Shown here: piece after piece, positions 11,100-21,599 of the stretch
How positions within the stretch are numbered: position 1 is the stretch's first letter
How the letters are laid out: the number at the start of each line of letters is the position of its first letter
DNA from: Anastrepha obliqua
Taxonomy: Eukaryota > Arthropoda > Insecta > Diptera > Tephritidae
DNA: 64,000 nucleotides
Direction of reading: 5' to 3'
Assembly (NCBI RefSeq): GCF_027943255.1
Contig: NC_072893.1
Location: forward strand, 18,622,001 to 18,686,000
Position numbers and translations under genes: made by a program
The notes under the pieces: model-generated
The model's database searches: none
What the model was told of the DNA's origin: nothing
Seen by the model: only the letters and a program-made list of their open reading frames with translations

Positions 11100-11690
11100 C
11101 CTGCACAGGAATCCATGCAGCCAACCTTTCTTCTTCTGGTGTTGATGAGGATGGGATCAATTTGGTTTGCGTTATTGATTCCTGCTATCTGCCATGTTCT
11201 TTTATAAATGGCCTTATGGCGAAAAGCTTGCTCGCGATGAAAGTAGAGATTGTGCTTCCGAAATTACACAGCAGTTTGCCATTCTCGGATGTTTCCTCAT
11301 GTGGAGAATATTTGCAGGCTACGCATGACGTAAAACTTTCTGCAGCTATCTTAACGTTAAAGTCCCCTAATAGGACAATAGTGTCGTACTTGCTTGATTT
11401 AGTAATAATGTCTTCGAAAACAGAATAAAAAGTGTATTTGCAATCTACGTTTGCTTCCTCTGTCGGTGTGCACGCCGATACAAGCGTTACGTTGCTGAAT
11501 GCTACTTTTATTCTTAGTTTGCATAACCTATCATTAATTGGCTCAAATTCCCGAAATTTGTTTTTCATTCGTATATTCATCCAAAATCCACCATTGCTTT
11601 CTTTGCCGCTTATTTCACCAAAATCCTTCCACTGTATTTCTTGTAGAGCTACTACATCCATTTTACATTTTCTACATCATTTTTACATTT
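11100..11690 (-). pseudogene. RTE-clade LINE endonuclease fragment
   Basis: The minus-strand frame from 11661 begins MDVVALQEIQWKDFG. It continues with KLRIKVAFSNVTLVSACTP and LLGDFNVKIAAES, which are the QE, TP and GDFN motifs of an apurinic-type endonuclease. The same layout is seen in the better copy at 28.8-30.2 kb, whose relatives are often annotated as craniofacial development protein 2-like. The domain ends without its SDH motif, so the C-terminal third of the endonuclease and the whole reverse transcriptase are missing. It is a fragment. Confidence 0.78.
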
Positions 11691-11699
11691 TTTGTCGGG

Positions 11700-12120
11700 A
11701 CAGACTAGTAAGTACAGCACTCAAACACCCGTAAATCCATTGTACTGTACTCGGATTCCCTTTTTAATATTTTTGAAGTCTACTCGACCTCCGAAGAAAT
11801 CTGGGTAGATCTTGTGGTGCCTAGGAGCCAAGGGGGTTGCTTCTTAATACATCAGCGCCAAAGACCTCAAGTCCGATTCAAGGCTCCTCTCCACACGCTG
11901 GTGAAGAGAGTGCACTGTCTGAGAGGCCTACCTTTTCCATGTGATTCGCCCATAGAAAGTGGACCGTCATCAGCTCAACCAGCTGTCTATAGTTCACTCT
12001 GCTTAATGACAGGAGGATCTGCAAGAGGTCACATATGACAGGTAATATCAGTTTTGTTCATCTGCAGCCTCTCTCAGCCTGCCAAGCTCGCTTGTGGGTT
12101 AGAGTAACACGTTTGCTAAC
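11700..12120 (-). repeat. LINE 3'-end fragment (same family as 16268-16733)
   Basis: The block ACCTCCGAAGAAATCTG, the CATCAG and CAAAGACCTCAAG sequences, and the region of ATGACAGGTAA near 12035 recur collinearly at 16345-16700. On the minus strand the better copy encodes a cysteine/histidine C-terminal tail. This one is too broken to read through. Confidence 0.7.
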
Positions 12121-12224
12121 CGTGGCTTTGATCTCTGCAATATTACACCTGTCTTTGCTGCAAAGCATCAAAAAATGCCAGAACAGCATATAAATCCGGG
12201 AGCTTCAGCAATTAGAGAAGCCAT

Positions 12225-12345
12225 ATATAATATATAAGAAGACTACGAAGAACCAAGCGTCGAGACTTGGTGGTCAACGCGTCTAGTTATGTTGTACAAT
12301 TTTAATTGGTTTATGTTATCAATTAATTATACCGAAAAATATTAC
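12225..12345 (+). pseudogene. Jockey-type LINE C-terminal tip
   Basis: AGAAGACTACGAAGAACCAA followed by a GACTTGGTGGTCAACGC block encodes RRLRRTK, then RDLVVNA. It matches the end of the Jockey-type ORF near 18250. Only this short 3' tip is present. Confidence 0.5.
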
Positions 12346-12360
12346 TAGGTAATACCATTG

Positions 12361-12675
12361 GCGGCCGCCGTAGCCGAATGGGTTGGTGCGTGATCACCAT
12401 TCGGAATTCACTGAGAGGTCGTTGGTTCGAATCTCGGTGAAAGCAAAATTAATAAAAACATTTTTCTAATAGCGGGCGCCCCTCGGCAGGCAATGGCAAA
12501 CCTCTGAGTGTATCTCTGACATGAAAAAGCTCCTCATAAAAATATCTGCCGTTCGGAGTCGGCTTGAAACTGTAGGTCCCTCCATTTGTGGAACAACACC
12601 AAGACGCACACCACAAATAGGAGGAGGAGCTCGGCCAAACACCTAACAGAAGTGTACGCGCCAATTATTTATTTT
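12361..12675 (+). repeat. SINE, full length with 11 bp target-site duplication
   Basis: This is the reference copy. The tRNA-like head has a pol III A box (TAGCCGAATGG, 12371-12381) and B box (GGTTCGAATCT, 12424-12434). The body includes CCTCGGCAGGCAATGGCAAA and ends in CTCGGCCAAA (12630-12639), 18 bases, then GCGCCAATTA (12658-12667) and a T-rich tail. TAATACCATTG is duplicated at 12350-12360 and 12676-12686, which defines the element exactly and shows retroposition. The spacing between the boxes suggests a class-II-like tRNA ancestor (Ser/Leu type), which is only an inference. Confidence 0.92.
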
Positions 12676-12686
12676 TAATACCATTG

Positions 12687-13574
12687 ATCTAATATTCCAA
12701 GATCCAAGCTTCCAATATCTTTTCCGTTTTCGATTCGCAAGGTCTTCAACATTTTTGGGTTCATTCGGAGGTTTTTGTTTAGCTTTCATGACATGATTAT
12801 TTCGCTGAGTCGGTTGTCGGCTTTACGTAAGCTAGGCAGATTTGTCGTACTGCCGTCAGTTGGTCTGATTTGCCCCAGACCAATGCGTTACCAATATCTT
12901 TTTCGAGATTTGGTGTCAGATAGGGCTATCCCGCCCATGTTCGGTCATTATTGCTTCTTTGGTGGGTGCACCGACGTGTAGGTGAGGTTGACATTAGAAT
13001 AGGAGAGACTATATATTCGCATATCTACCCCACTGGGGATAAATAACTGAAACTAAAAAAAAGGATTTCAGAGCTATGCCTTTATTGAACTCTTTATTCA
13101 AAACAACCAGTAGAATATTTTAGTCGCCGAAAGAAAGTCGATTATATTTTTTAGAATTAAATTGATCTGCCCTAACCTACATACACACATATGCAGCTTA
13201 TTAGTAGGGATCTACAGCCACTATCTCATTCAATTTTTTTTTGCTTTTTTTTGCTTGTGTTTTGCACTTTCGCAACTACTTTTTTTGTTGTTCTTCATTT
13301 GGTTGACATTTCACGTGAGGAGACTTTGGAATTGCAGATATTATCTTTTAAATTTATGGCTTGCAGTAAACTAATTTTTTAAATTTATTTTATATCTAAA
13401 ATCGTCTTATTTTTGTGCGGTTCGCAAATGAGAGTTTACAAAATTCTCAGATAGTTCTGCAGATCTTTAATGATGTACATCAAGTCACATAAATCATTGC
13501 TTAAATGAAGTGAAATTTATTTGTGTGAGCCAAAAGCATGTACATACATATGTATACTTGCACCTTCTTATGTA
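12687..13574. other. No gene recognised
   Basis: The minus strand near 12700 reads KLGSWNIRSMV, which could be the first strand of a LINE endonuclease, but nothing downstream supports it. The rest is unassigned. Confidence 0.35.
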
Positions 13575-13789
13575 CAGTCTGTCTAATGGAATTGTGACCG
13601 GCAAAATTGAACTTAGATTTCTTTTATCAAAAAATTTAAATGCTGCTAAATAGGCGTATCTTTTCCCAATACGCGCTGAGCAATTCGTTAGTTTTGTGGG
13701 AAATTTAGAATGCGTAAGTTGTTTCTGGATAATGGGTGTTGCGTATGAAAAACGATTTGAAGCAGTACAGTCCCATCTACACACCCAAA

Positions 13790-14770
13790 ATGTCCAAAAA
13801 TGTCACGTGCATCAGCAGACAAATATTTAAAGAGGTCCGAAAACGTTCCTAAATAAATGAGTGCAATGGGATACTGAAGTTAAACACATTTACTACTTCA
13901 CGGGACGAAGCCCAAAAAAATTCCGCTCCAAAGCAAGATCAGAAGATCATTGATTTTTTGTACCGAAAGCTGAGCATATCAGTACTTGAAGCTGAAGAAA
14001 ATTTGGTTGAAGCTGAAGAAGTAGAAGTTTTTTTTCGCATTCGAAGTGAATCCGACAAATTCTTTTCGAGTTATTCAACAATAAACAAAGGGCGCTCCGG
14101 AGTCTTCGAGAGCAAGTAGCAAAACTTTAAATGCGTCACCCCTTAAGAAAAAGTGGTGTTGATGTACTCAAAGAATTGATTCGAGGGTGTTTACGTGCAG
14201 AAGACCTCAAATTCCGCAGCACATTAAAAAATCCGCCGCGCTTATCACATATTGAAAAAGGACTTGCAGGGACTAAGGCAAATTCAGAACGGAATTGTGC
14301 AAACGTAATATTCATAGTGAAACTTTTTTTTGGACGAATAGTTGCATTCGTCGGTCCCGGTGTACTGCTGTTAATCGAGAACTTCAACGAACTGTTAGGC
14401 ATCCAGTTAAGGTTTATGCTTTGGTCTGCTTCCCTGACAAAGGATTTGGCCGTTTGTTTGTGTTTACCGCCAATTTGAATGTAGTTTTGATGAATCAATT
14501 TTACCAAAAAACATAATTACCGTTAAGTGCGAAGATGTGGAACTAGCCAAACTTGGAGAGCCAATCTTACAGGAAGACAATGATCCGAAGTATAGAGTCC
14601 GAAGGTGCGCAGAGTGGAAACAGCAAAATGGGATTGAAATGTTGGTTTGGTCTTTACAGTCGCATGATGCCAACCCTAATGAAAACGTTGAAAGGAAAAC
14701 AAATGTGGACGGTCAAACATTTATCACGGCAAATTCGACTGATTTGAAGCCGATTATTGTAACAATTTAA
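13790..14770 (+). pseudogene. Tc1-like transposase remnant (DD34E type)
   Basis: N-terminal sequence is barely readable. Near 14300 the first catalytic region is shifted (HSETFFWTNSCIRRSRC resembles the usual DES-F block). Near 14565 the second block is clear (LQEDNDPKYR, then EWKQQNGIEMLVW), and the third reads SLQSHDANPNENV where Tc1 has SPDANPIENVW. The order and spacing fit Tc1 rather than mariner, because the third acidic residue is the E of NENV. Stops and frameshifts break it in several places, and the C-terminus is cut by the SINE at 14778. Confidence 0.78.
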
Positions 14771-14777
14771 GTGAATC

Positions 14778-15098
14778 TATAGCGGTCGCCGTAGCCGAAT
14801 GGTGTGGTATGTGACTACCGTTCGGAATTCAAAGAGAACGTAGGTTCGAATCTCGGTGAAAGTCGAAAATGAAGTAAAAGTTTTTTCTAATGGCGATCAC
14901 CCTTCGGCAGGCAATGGCAAACCTCCGAGTGTATTTCTGCCAAGCTTTCTGAAAAAACTTTCATAAAAAATCTCTGCCGTTCGGAGTCGCCTTAAAACTG
15001 TAGGTCCCTCCATTTGTGGAACAACATCAAGACGCACACCGCAAATAGGAGGAGGAGCTCGGTCAAACACCCAAAAAGGGGTGCAGGCGTCAATTACA
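14778..15098 (+). repeat. SINE, full length copy
   Basis: The A box TAGCCGAATGG (14792-14802) and B box GGTTCGAATCT (14843-14853) are intact. The body and 3' end align with 12361-12675 throughout (CTTCGGCAGGCAATGGCAAA, then GGAGGAGGAGCTCGGTCAAA). The terminal block is GCGTCAATTA. No convincing target-site duplication was found. It sits inside the Tc1-like element. Confidence 0.88.
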
Positions 15099-15139
15099 TA
15101 TGATATTATTAGTTCCTAATTTGACTCCATGAACTGAAT

Positions 15140-16265
15140 TCCTCGCTTTCAGTGCGTATCGTCGTCGCAAACGACCTCTTTTCCCTTGTGGATTCCAATC
15201 CAAAGCCTTTTTTACTATTTTAGATAAGAAAATGTGGAAAATCCAATTCCATTTTGTCTTTTTGATTTTCAGGTTCTCTCTTTGAGTTGGTAATCGACCA
15301 GAAAATCGAGCATATTTTTCGGAAGCATTTGTTTACGAAAGCTTTTAGTTGAATGCAGATCGCGTCATTCGCTTTCCAAGTTTCTGATTCATACAGGAGA
15401 ATAGGTTTGATGCTCGTATTGGAGATTCTAAGTTTAGACTTCTGGGATAGAATAATGGAGACCCAAATCTTTTTGAAGAGACTAAACGCGCTTTGCTCAA
15501 GTGTGCATCAACATCTGCGTCTTCACCTCCGTCCTTCGCTGTCTTACTGCCCAGATAGGTGAACTGATTCACATCAGGGATTGACTCAGTGTTGTCATTC
15601 ATCCGAATGGTTAAAGGTTCTGTCACTAGTGTCTCCATGCGCATAAGTTTTGTTTTTGCTCTGTTCCCTTTTAAGCTCACCAACCGCACTTTTTCCACTA
15701 GGCCTTCTGCTTTCTTCTTAGTGCCATGCAGTGACTGAGACAAGAAACAAATATCATCTGCATAGTTCAGATCGCTCAACTTTTGGAAGGGATTCCATTG
15801 AATTCCATCCAGGGCCTCGCGATCAGTTCACAAAAAGTAGGAACAGTGCCATTCAGCAGACTGTTCGATGATAATTCTATGAGTATTGGTGAATGGCCTG
15901 AAGCTATTTTGCTCTGTCCTTGGCAAGGTGTTCAAAATTGGAAAATGACGGTCGAGAACGATAAAGGATAGAATTATTTGAATCCTGTTTAACACAGTGA
16001 CTCCTTTCGAGTTTTTGCATATACTTAGGCCCCCTTTCTTAGGCGTTGTAATCATAGCTCCTTGTTTTCACTCTTTAGGTATTTTCTCTGTTGCCTATTA
16101 TTTCTTCAGCAGTCGATGTAAATTGGTATTGCGATCCCTCCAGCTTTGCTATTTTTGAGTTTTCTTATTGTAACTTTGATTTGTGCTAGCGAAGCGTGAT
16201 TGCTGGAGATATTTCTATTTCTATTTGCCCCACTTGTATGGCTTTCGTGTTTCTTTTTTTCGGGT
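15140..16265 (-). pseudogene. Non-LTR reverse transcriptase fragment with internal deletion
   Basis: Reading the minus strand from 16055, ITTPKKGGLSICKNS, then GVTVLN and FRPFTNTH, then IIIEQSAEWH, are RT motifs 1-2. The frame then breaks where FVDFEKAFD would be expected. From 15779 the text resumes at the catalytic motif (LNYADDICFLSQS) and continues with KLMRMETL and QFTYLGSKTAKDGG. The C-terminal part near 15300-15140 resembles a KKGFGLESTREKR tail. The upstream piece at 16735-16960 probably belongs to the same element. The active-site YADD survives, but the first catalytic block is deleted. Confidence 0.78.
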
Positions 16266-16267
16266 CA

Positions 16268-16733
16268 AACTAGCAACTCAAACTAGCACTCAGACAACAT
16301 TAAGTCCATGTTTCTGCACTGGGGTTTCCGGTTTAATTTTCTTTAAATCCACCCGACCTCCGAAGAAATCTGAGTAGATCTTGTTGTGCCAAGTAGTAAA
16401 GGTGAACGCTTCTTAACACATCAGTGTCAAAGACCTCAAGCCTGATCCGAGCGAAGGCCGGACAGATGAACAGAAAGTGGTGCGCCGTCTCGTCCTCTTC
16501 TCCATTTGTTGTGTGGACCATATGTAGACAGTGGACTGTATGAGATGCCTACTTTTTCCATGTGCTTCGCCTATATAAAGTGACCCGTCATCAGTCCAAC
16601 CAGCTACCTACAGATTCTTTGCTTTATGACAGGAGGGTATGTGACAGTCTGTTGGGCATGACAGGTAACATCAGTTTTGTCCATCTGCAGCCTCTCTCAG
16701 CCTGTCAACATTTGTGGGTTGAAGTAAAGAAGA
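16268..16733 (-). repeat. LINE 3' end nested in another LINE
   Basis: The minus-strand frame 16521-16333 gives EEDETAHHFLFICPAFARIR, the histidine/cysteine C-terminal tail found after RNase H in I/LOA-like LINEs. It then ends in a noncoding 3' region. It shares collinear blocks with 11700-12120. It separates the RT fragment at 15140-16265 from its probable upstream piece at 16735-16960. Confidence 0.7.
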
Positions 16734-16734
16734 C

Positions 16735-16960
16735 AAAAAGTGTAGCGCCATCTCATCCTCCTCTCCACATCCTGGGCAAAGTGCATTGGGCTTTGGTATT
16801 ACTGTCTACGGCAACTTCGAAAAACTCTTTCCATCTGAGAAGCTGCTGTTCATCTGATATAAACACGTTGAGTTGTGCATCCTTCAAAGTTAAAATATTC
16901 GGCTTGGTGTTTGGAAGGCTTTTGTTAGGTGTTTGCAAGCGCTATATACGCCTTTAAGAT
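16735..16960 (-). pseudogene. LINE linker segment between endonuclease and RT
   Basis: The minus-strand frame reads ILTLKDAQLNVFISDEQQLL followed by RWKEFFEVAV, the typical lead-in to a LINE reverse transcriptase. It is interrupted at its downstream end by the 16268-16733 insertion. It probably belongs with 15140-16265. Confidence 0.6.
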
Positions 16961-17891
16961 CGTTTCTATACTGCAATTTCGGCGTCTTCTGCGATGCTAT
17001 TTACCTGGTTGACTGTGTCCCTCTTCACCTTTTTTTAAATATATTTTGCTTATAATAAATATTAGTAGCCCATCCAATGCAGTTTGTTAGATTCGAATTG
17101 GTCAAATAGTTTCTAAGTTATGGCGGTCACGCTTCTATTAGACAGACTGTATTTCTGATTCTGCTAAAGAGGCGTAGATGTCAGGTGCATAGCCAGCAAT
17201 AAAATTATAAAATAAACTAATCATATTTAATAATGGTTTTACAAGGAGGTGCAAATTTTAGCATCGAGATACGATAATCATATTTGTAAAAAATATTTGT
17301 ATGCTAATTGCATTTGTCGGTTTAGCTGTTTGGAATTTCTGTAATTATTTACTAGTTTATGAGAAGGGATTGGGAAATGTTATCAACAGTCATGCCAAAG
17401 GGTTAACTATTTGAATATTTCGATCAGGAAGCAAACAAGGCGAATCTACATATTAAAGGTGATAGCAGTAGGCCAGCTGATTTGCATATGTATGGTATTA
17501 CAGATTTGGTTCAGTTTTAAGTATAATAAAATAGTTCAAACTATTTCAAACATTCACATATATAATACATAGTCAGTAATAATAAATCGAAAATTCTGAA
17601 ATCTAAATGCAAACAAAAAGTGCTAGAAATATTATATGTACATGAACTTTTTTTTTGGAAGTTTTGTATATTTTTGTTAAACACAAAACTCTGTAAAATG
17701 AAAAAAAAAATAAATTAAATCAAATTTTTTAAATTTTTTAAGAAGGGTATTAGAGATATTATATAAAAACAGTTTTCTAAAACTTTTGTATATTTGTGTC
17801 AAAAAAAAAAATATTCTGTAAAATTAAAAAAAAAATCAATTTTTTTAAATTTTTTTTAACTTTTTTAAAAGGGTACCACAGATATTATATA

Positions 17892-18271
17892 TGAAATGGT
17901 TAATTGGCAGAAAGTCTACATTGTCAATACAGAATAAATTATTAATATACAACCAAGTAGTTAAGCCGGTATGGACATACGGCATTCAATTATGGGGATG
18001 TACCACTAAAACAAACATTGAAGCTATACAACGCCTGCAGAATAAGATTCTCAGAGACATGGTCAACGCACCTTGGTATGTGCGAAATCACGACCTGCAC
18101 AATGATCTGTCGATGAAAAAAGTCGCTGATATAAACCCAATTCTTGCAAATAAGTATGAAACCAGGCTGAAAGAGCACATAAACCCGGAGGCCGCAGAGC
18201 TTACCAAAACAGTCTGCACAAGAAGACTTCGAAGAACTAAGCCACGAGATTTAGTCGCCAACGCTGAATAA
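17892..18271 (+). pseudogene. Jockey-type reverse transcriptase C-terminus
   Basis: The frame is open through KWLIGRKSTLSIQNKLLIYN, then VVKPVWTYGIQLWGC and NIEAIQRLQNKILR, then APWYVRNHDLHNDL. This is the conserved region C-terminal to the RT palm in Jockey-clade proteins. It ends in RRLRRTKPRDLVANAE and a stop at 18269-18271. The ATG in frame at 17891 comes from the junction with flanking DNA, not from a real start. No stop or frameshift is seen in the retained portion, so the insertion is relatively young. It has no polymerase core and is inactive. Confidence 0.87.
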
Positions 18272-18413
18272 TTGTTTTTAAAATATTTATAATTGTTTTT
18301 AAATTTCAATGTTAAGGATAGAATAATGTTACTTGTTAGCTTATGCTAGGCGTAATACCATGAAATGTATACACATTTTATAACGTTTCAATAAAAAAAA
18401 AAAAAAAAAAAAA
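17892..18413 (+). mobile_element. Jockey-clade LINE, 5'-truncated, with 11 bp target-site duplication
   Basis: The insertion is bounded by GATATTATATA at 17881-17891 and again at 18414-18424. It ends in a poly(A) run of about 21 bases (18393-18413) just after an AATAAA signal. The 5' end is truncated inside the ORF, as usual for target-primed reverse transcription. The flanking units of the satellite array rejoin if the insertion is removed. Confidence 0.9.
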
Positions 18414-19090
18414 GATATTATATACAAACAATTTTTTAGAAATTTTGTATAGTTTTGTTAAACAAAAAATTTTGTAAAATGAAAAAAAAATTAAATTAAA
18501 GTCAAATTTTTTCAATTTTTTTAACTTTTTTAAAAAGGGTACTAGAGACACTATATACAAACAATTTTTTTGGAAATTTTGTATATTTTTGTTAAACCAA
18601 AAATGCTTTCAAATGTTATATATTTTTGTTAAACAAAAAATGCTTTAAAATTAAAAAAAAAATTATTTTTTACAACAGGTACTAAGATATTTTTTAGAAA
18701 CTTTGGATATTTCTGTTAGGCACAAAATTGTTTAAAATTAAAAAATTAAAAAAAATTGCTTTTTTTAACTTTTTTTAAAAAGGGTACACAATTTTTTTTT
18801 TTAATATTTTGTAAACTTTCTTAAAAATTGGGACTTTGGCCTTTGATATTTTATAAAATCTATGAAACAAAATATTCTTTCAAGCTATATATTTTTTTGG
18901 AATTTTTTGTATATTTTTTTATTAAAAATTTTTTTTTAATAACTTTATTTCCATCAAATTGTACAATTAAAAAAATTAAAAAGCTTTTACTCGAGATATT
19001 ATATACAAACAATTTTAGGGAAATTTTGTAAATTTTCGTTAAACAAAAAATTCTGTAAAATTAAAAAATATTTGTTTTAATTTTTTTTTA

Positions 19091-20029
19091 ACTTTCTTAA
19101 AAATTGGGACTTTGGCCTTTGATATTTTATAAAATTTAGTAAGCAAATATTCCTTCAAGCTTGATATTTTTTCTTTTTTGATTTTTTTATTTCAAAATTT
19201 TGTTTTTTACTTTCTTTTATTCCTTTTTTTAATTTTTTATTGATTTTTATTGTATTTTATTTTATTTTTTTAATTATTTAATTTTTTTTTTTTAATATCA
19301 AAAAAAAAATCTAGTTATTTTTTAAATTTTGTTTACTGTTTTCCCCTTCTTTACCTGTTGCAGTTTTGTTTCATTAAATAATTCCAACTATTTTCATACA
19401 TCAAATAAATATGTATTTAGCAATAATAAAACCAAAAAAAATTGTCTATGATTTTATGACATTTCGAAATAACCTCACTTTTGTGCAAGTGGGTAAAATA
19501 GTAGAATTGAAGTGCAAGTGATTCCGTTTCAAAAAACGATAACAGAGTAAAACATGAGTACTGTTTGACAAAAGAAAACTATTTTCATAGAGTCGATATA
19601 CTCATCGCCCCCACGAATAATAATTTTTTCGCTTTTCAGTTATTTTCGATACTTAACAAGTAGTTTTAATATAAAGGGTTGCCTAAAATAAAAAAATAAA
19701 TTATAAAGCTTTGTCATTATTTTTCTTTTAATGTGCCTTATTGATATTTAAATAAAGCTTTTCTACCGAGAAACAATTTTTTCCAACGCTTTATTATTTA
19801 ATGCAGTAAAGGGTTAGCGCGCATTAGTCTCTTGTGCCAATTTAATAACAAAATCGCTTCAGTTTGTGTGCAAAACGTGAAGCAGAATGAATATTTTTTT
19901 ATTTTGTATTTTACTTTCAATATATTTTGACTTACTTTCTAGAAATATACACTTTTCCGTATTTTATTGCTTGATTTTTATTTTTTGATGCTAAGTCAAG
20001 TTGGCATTTTTTTGCCGCGAACCGATGCG
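19091..20029. other. A/T-rich, no gene recognised
   Basis: The start is decayed continuation of T-rich satellite-like DNA. The remainder is unassigned. AAGGGTTGCCTAAAATA at 19675 looks like a possible transposon end, but no partner end was found. Confidence 0.35.
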
Positions 20030-20600
20030 TCTTAAGAAGTGGCTACTGTAAGGAGAATCTTTCAAGAATACCAAATTTTGTAATTAAATGGCATTCACAA
20101 CAAATGGTTCTTTGATTAATTTTGCGTACAAATTTTGTGTACAAATTTTGTTCTAAGCTTCAAAAGGTGCAGTTGGTGCATGAATTGAAGCTATACGAGC
20201 ATCGGTTTTGTCATTTGTTCACTGTAGCGCATTTCCATTTGAACGGGTACGTTAACAAACAGAATTTTCGAATTAAGGCATTTTAAATTTCACAAATTAT
20301 GTTGAGCAGCGTTAGACATTCTTTTATGCGACTATTTGGCGCACATTGTCATCTGGTGGTGCCATTGGGTCATTTTCCTTCGAAAGTTCAGCTAGAATTC
20401 CGCTTACTGTCAACGGGTTGTGATATGGAGATACTATGTTAATAATATGTTCTGTGATCTATTCAAACAATCGACTTATGGCGAACGAATTTCTCGGGAA
20501 GGATAATTGCAATATATTTTGCAGTAATTTGGTTGCTAAGGATGCCCAATTTAACGCCTCTGGATCATTTTCTATGGGGGCAACTGTTATCTCAATGGTA
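20030..20600 (+). pseudogene. DD41D mariner transposase remnant
   Basis: Near 20165 the text reads KVQLVHELK, then HFHLNGYVNKQNFRI, as in the other DD41D copies but with the SDEA part altered (TVAHF). A GVIGP-like core follows near 20350. Near 20545 LTPLDHFLWG marks the third catalytic block. The middle is largely deleted and frames shift several times. No terminal repeats were located. Confidence 0.72.
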
Positions 20601-20624
20601 AACCATGTGTGTAAATAAATCATG

Positions 20625-20870
20625 GCGCAGAAGCATGGACGATGTCAGCAGCAGCTGAGAAAGTTTTGGGAGCCTTCGGGAGAAAAATTGTGCGTAAGAT
20701 CTTTGGCCTCCTCCGCGTTAGTTAGGAGAGCCGTTTACGGTGGAACAGCAAGCGGTATGAGCTATATAGGGACGTGGACACAATTAAGCGTGTAAAAATA
20801 CAGCGGCTACGCTAGCTTGGCCATGTCACTCGTCTGAGAGAAGACGCTCCAGGAAGATGAAATGGTACCC
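20625..20870 (+). pseudogene. RTE-type LINE C-terminal fragment
   Basis: The frame reads HGAEAWTMSAAAEKVLGAFG, then RKIVRKIFGLLRVS, then RWNSKRYELYRDVDTIKR and LGHVTRL with stops between. This is the same C-terminal layout as the RTE copy at 57.6 kb (EAWTM, RKILRKIFGP, RWNDELYEL, LGHVVRM), but distinct enough to be another RTE family or an old copy. Confidence 0.72.
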
Positions 20871-21104
20871 CAAAAAAGAAGGTACTCCAAAATTTATTAG
20901 GGTATACCAAACATATTTTTTTATTTCACATGAAGTTCACCTGTTTTTTAAGAGTATCACATTAACCGGGATTCAAGAGGGCTTGTGAGGACGTTCTCAT
21001 ACTGGGCGCCCTCGAGTGTCGGCACCCACGCGTTATGATTTCGAGCTTTGTAATCCAAAGGGGAATCTCCCTCGCCTACAAGTGCTACTCTCTACTGGGT
21101 AGGC

Positions 21105-21590
21105 AATTAAATTAAAGTCCTATCTCGACTAATAAAACTAACACTTTTCCCGTCCTCAAGTATGGCGCAGAAGCTCGGATGATGACAATATTCGATGAGT
21201 CCGTCCCTTGGAGTGTTTGAGAGAAATATTCTGCGGAAGATTTTCGGGCCTTTGCATGTTGGTGACGGCGAATATCGCAGGCAATGGAACGACGACAACG
21301 TAGACAAAGCGGAACGAATAAAAATCCAGCGGCTCTGTTGGCTGGGTCATGTCGTCCAAATGGATACAAACGCTCCGGCTCTGAAAGTATTTGATGCGAT
21401 ACCAGCTGGTGGTAGTAGATGAAGGGAAAGGTCTGCTCTGCGTTGGAAAGATAAGATGGAGAAGGACTTGACTTCACTTGTGTCTCCAACTGGCGCCAGC
21501 TAGCACGAGAAAGAAACGACTGCCACGCTTTGTTAAACTCGGCGAATATTGCTTAAGCGGTTATCGCGCCAATCAGGAAGAAGAAGTATT
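21105..21590 (+). mobile_element. RTE LINE 3' end, same family as 57.6 kb
   Basis: The frame from 21195 gives PSLGVFERNILRKIFGPLHV, then GDGEYRRQWN and a small deletion of the ELYDD segment. It continues with RIKIQRLCWLGHVVQMDTNA and the DAIPAGGSR tail. It ends in GCGCCAATCAGGAAGAAGAA (21570-21589), the RTE 3' terminus with its (GAA)n-like tail. One in-frame TGA occurs after GGSR. It is a 5'-truncated copy on the plus strand. Confidence 0.85.
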
Positions 21591-21599
21591 CTTACACTG

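Larger units (their letters stand above)
13575..17149 (+). mobile_element. Tc1-like element carrying nested SINE and LINE insertions
   Basis: The left end reads CAGTCTGTCTAAT, and the right end reads the same on the minus strand. Similarity continues through GTGACCG to about CTTAGA, roughly 45 bp. TA flanks both ends (13573-13574 and 17150-17151). The left 1.2 kb encodes Tc1-type transposase. The remaining 2.3 kb is a SINE (14778), a reverse transcriptase fragment (15140) and a second LINE 3' end (16268), all inserted before the right terminus. Confidence 0.8.
17627..19090. repeat. A/T-rich tandem array, unit about 125-140 bp
   Basis: Successive units begin with GATATTATATACAAAC or a variant (about 17627, 17754, 17880, 18546, 18994, others weaker). 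They continue with TTTGTATATTTTTGTTAAAC, a CTGTAAAAT block, A-rich and T-rich runs, and AAAGGGTACTAG. The units differ by many substitutions. A Jockey-type LINE splits one unit at 17891/18414. Confidence 0.72.

Noticed and set aside
12371..12434. tRNA gene candidate (A and B boxes)
   Set aside because: The same head recurs at 14792 and 47829 attached to the same 3' body, with target-site duplications. It is a SINE promoter, not a tRNA gene.
12690..12760. LINE endonuclease start (KLGSWNIRSMV on the minus strand)
   Set aside because: A single short motif with no continuing endonuclease sequence on either side.
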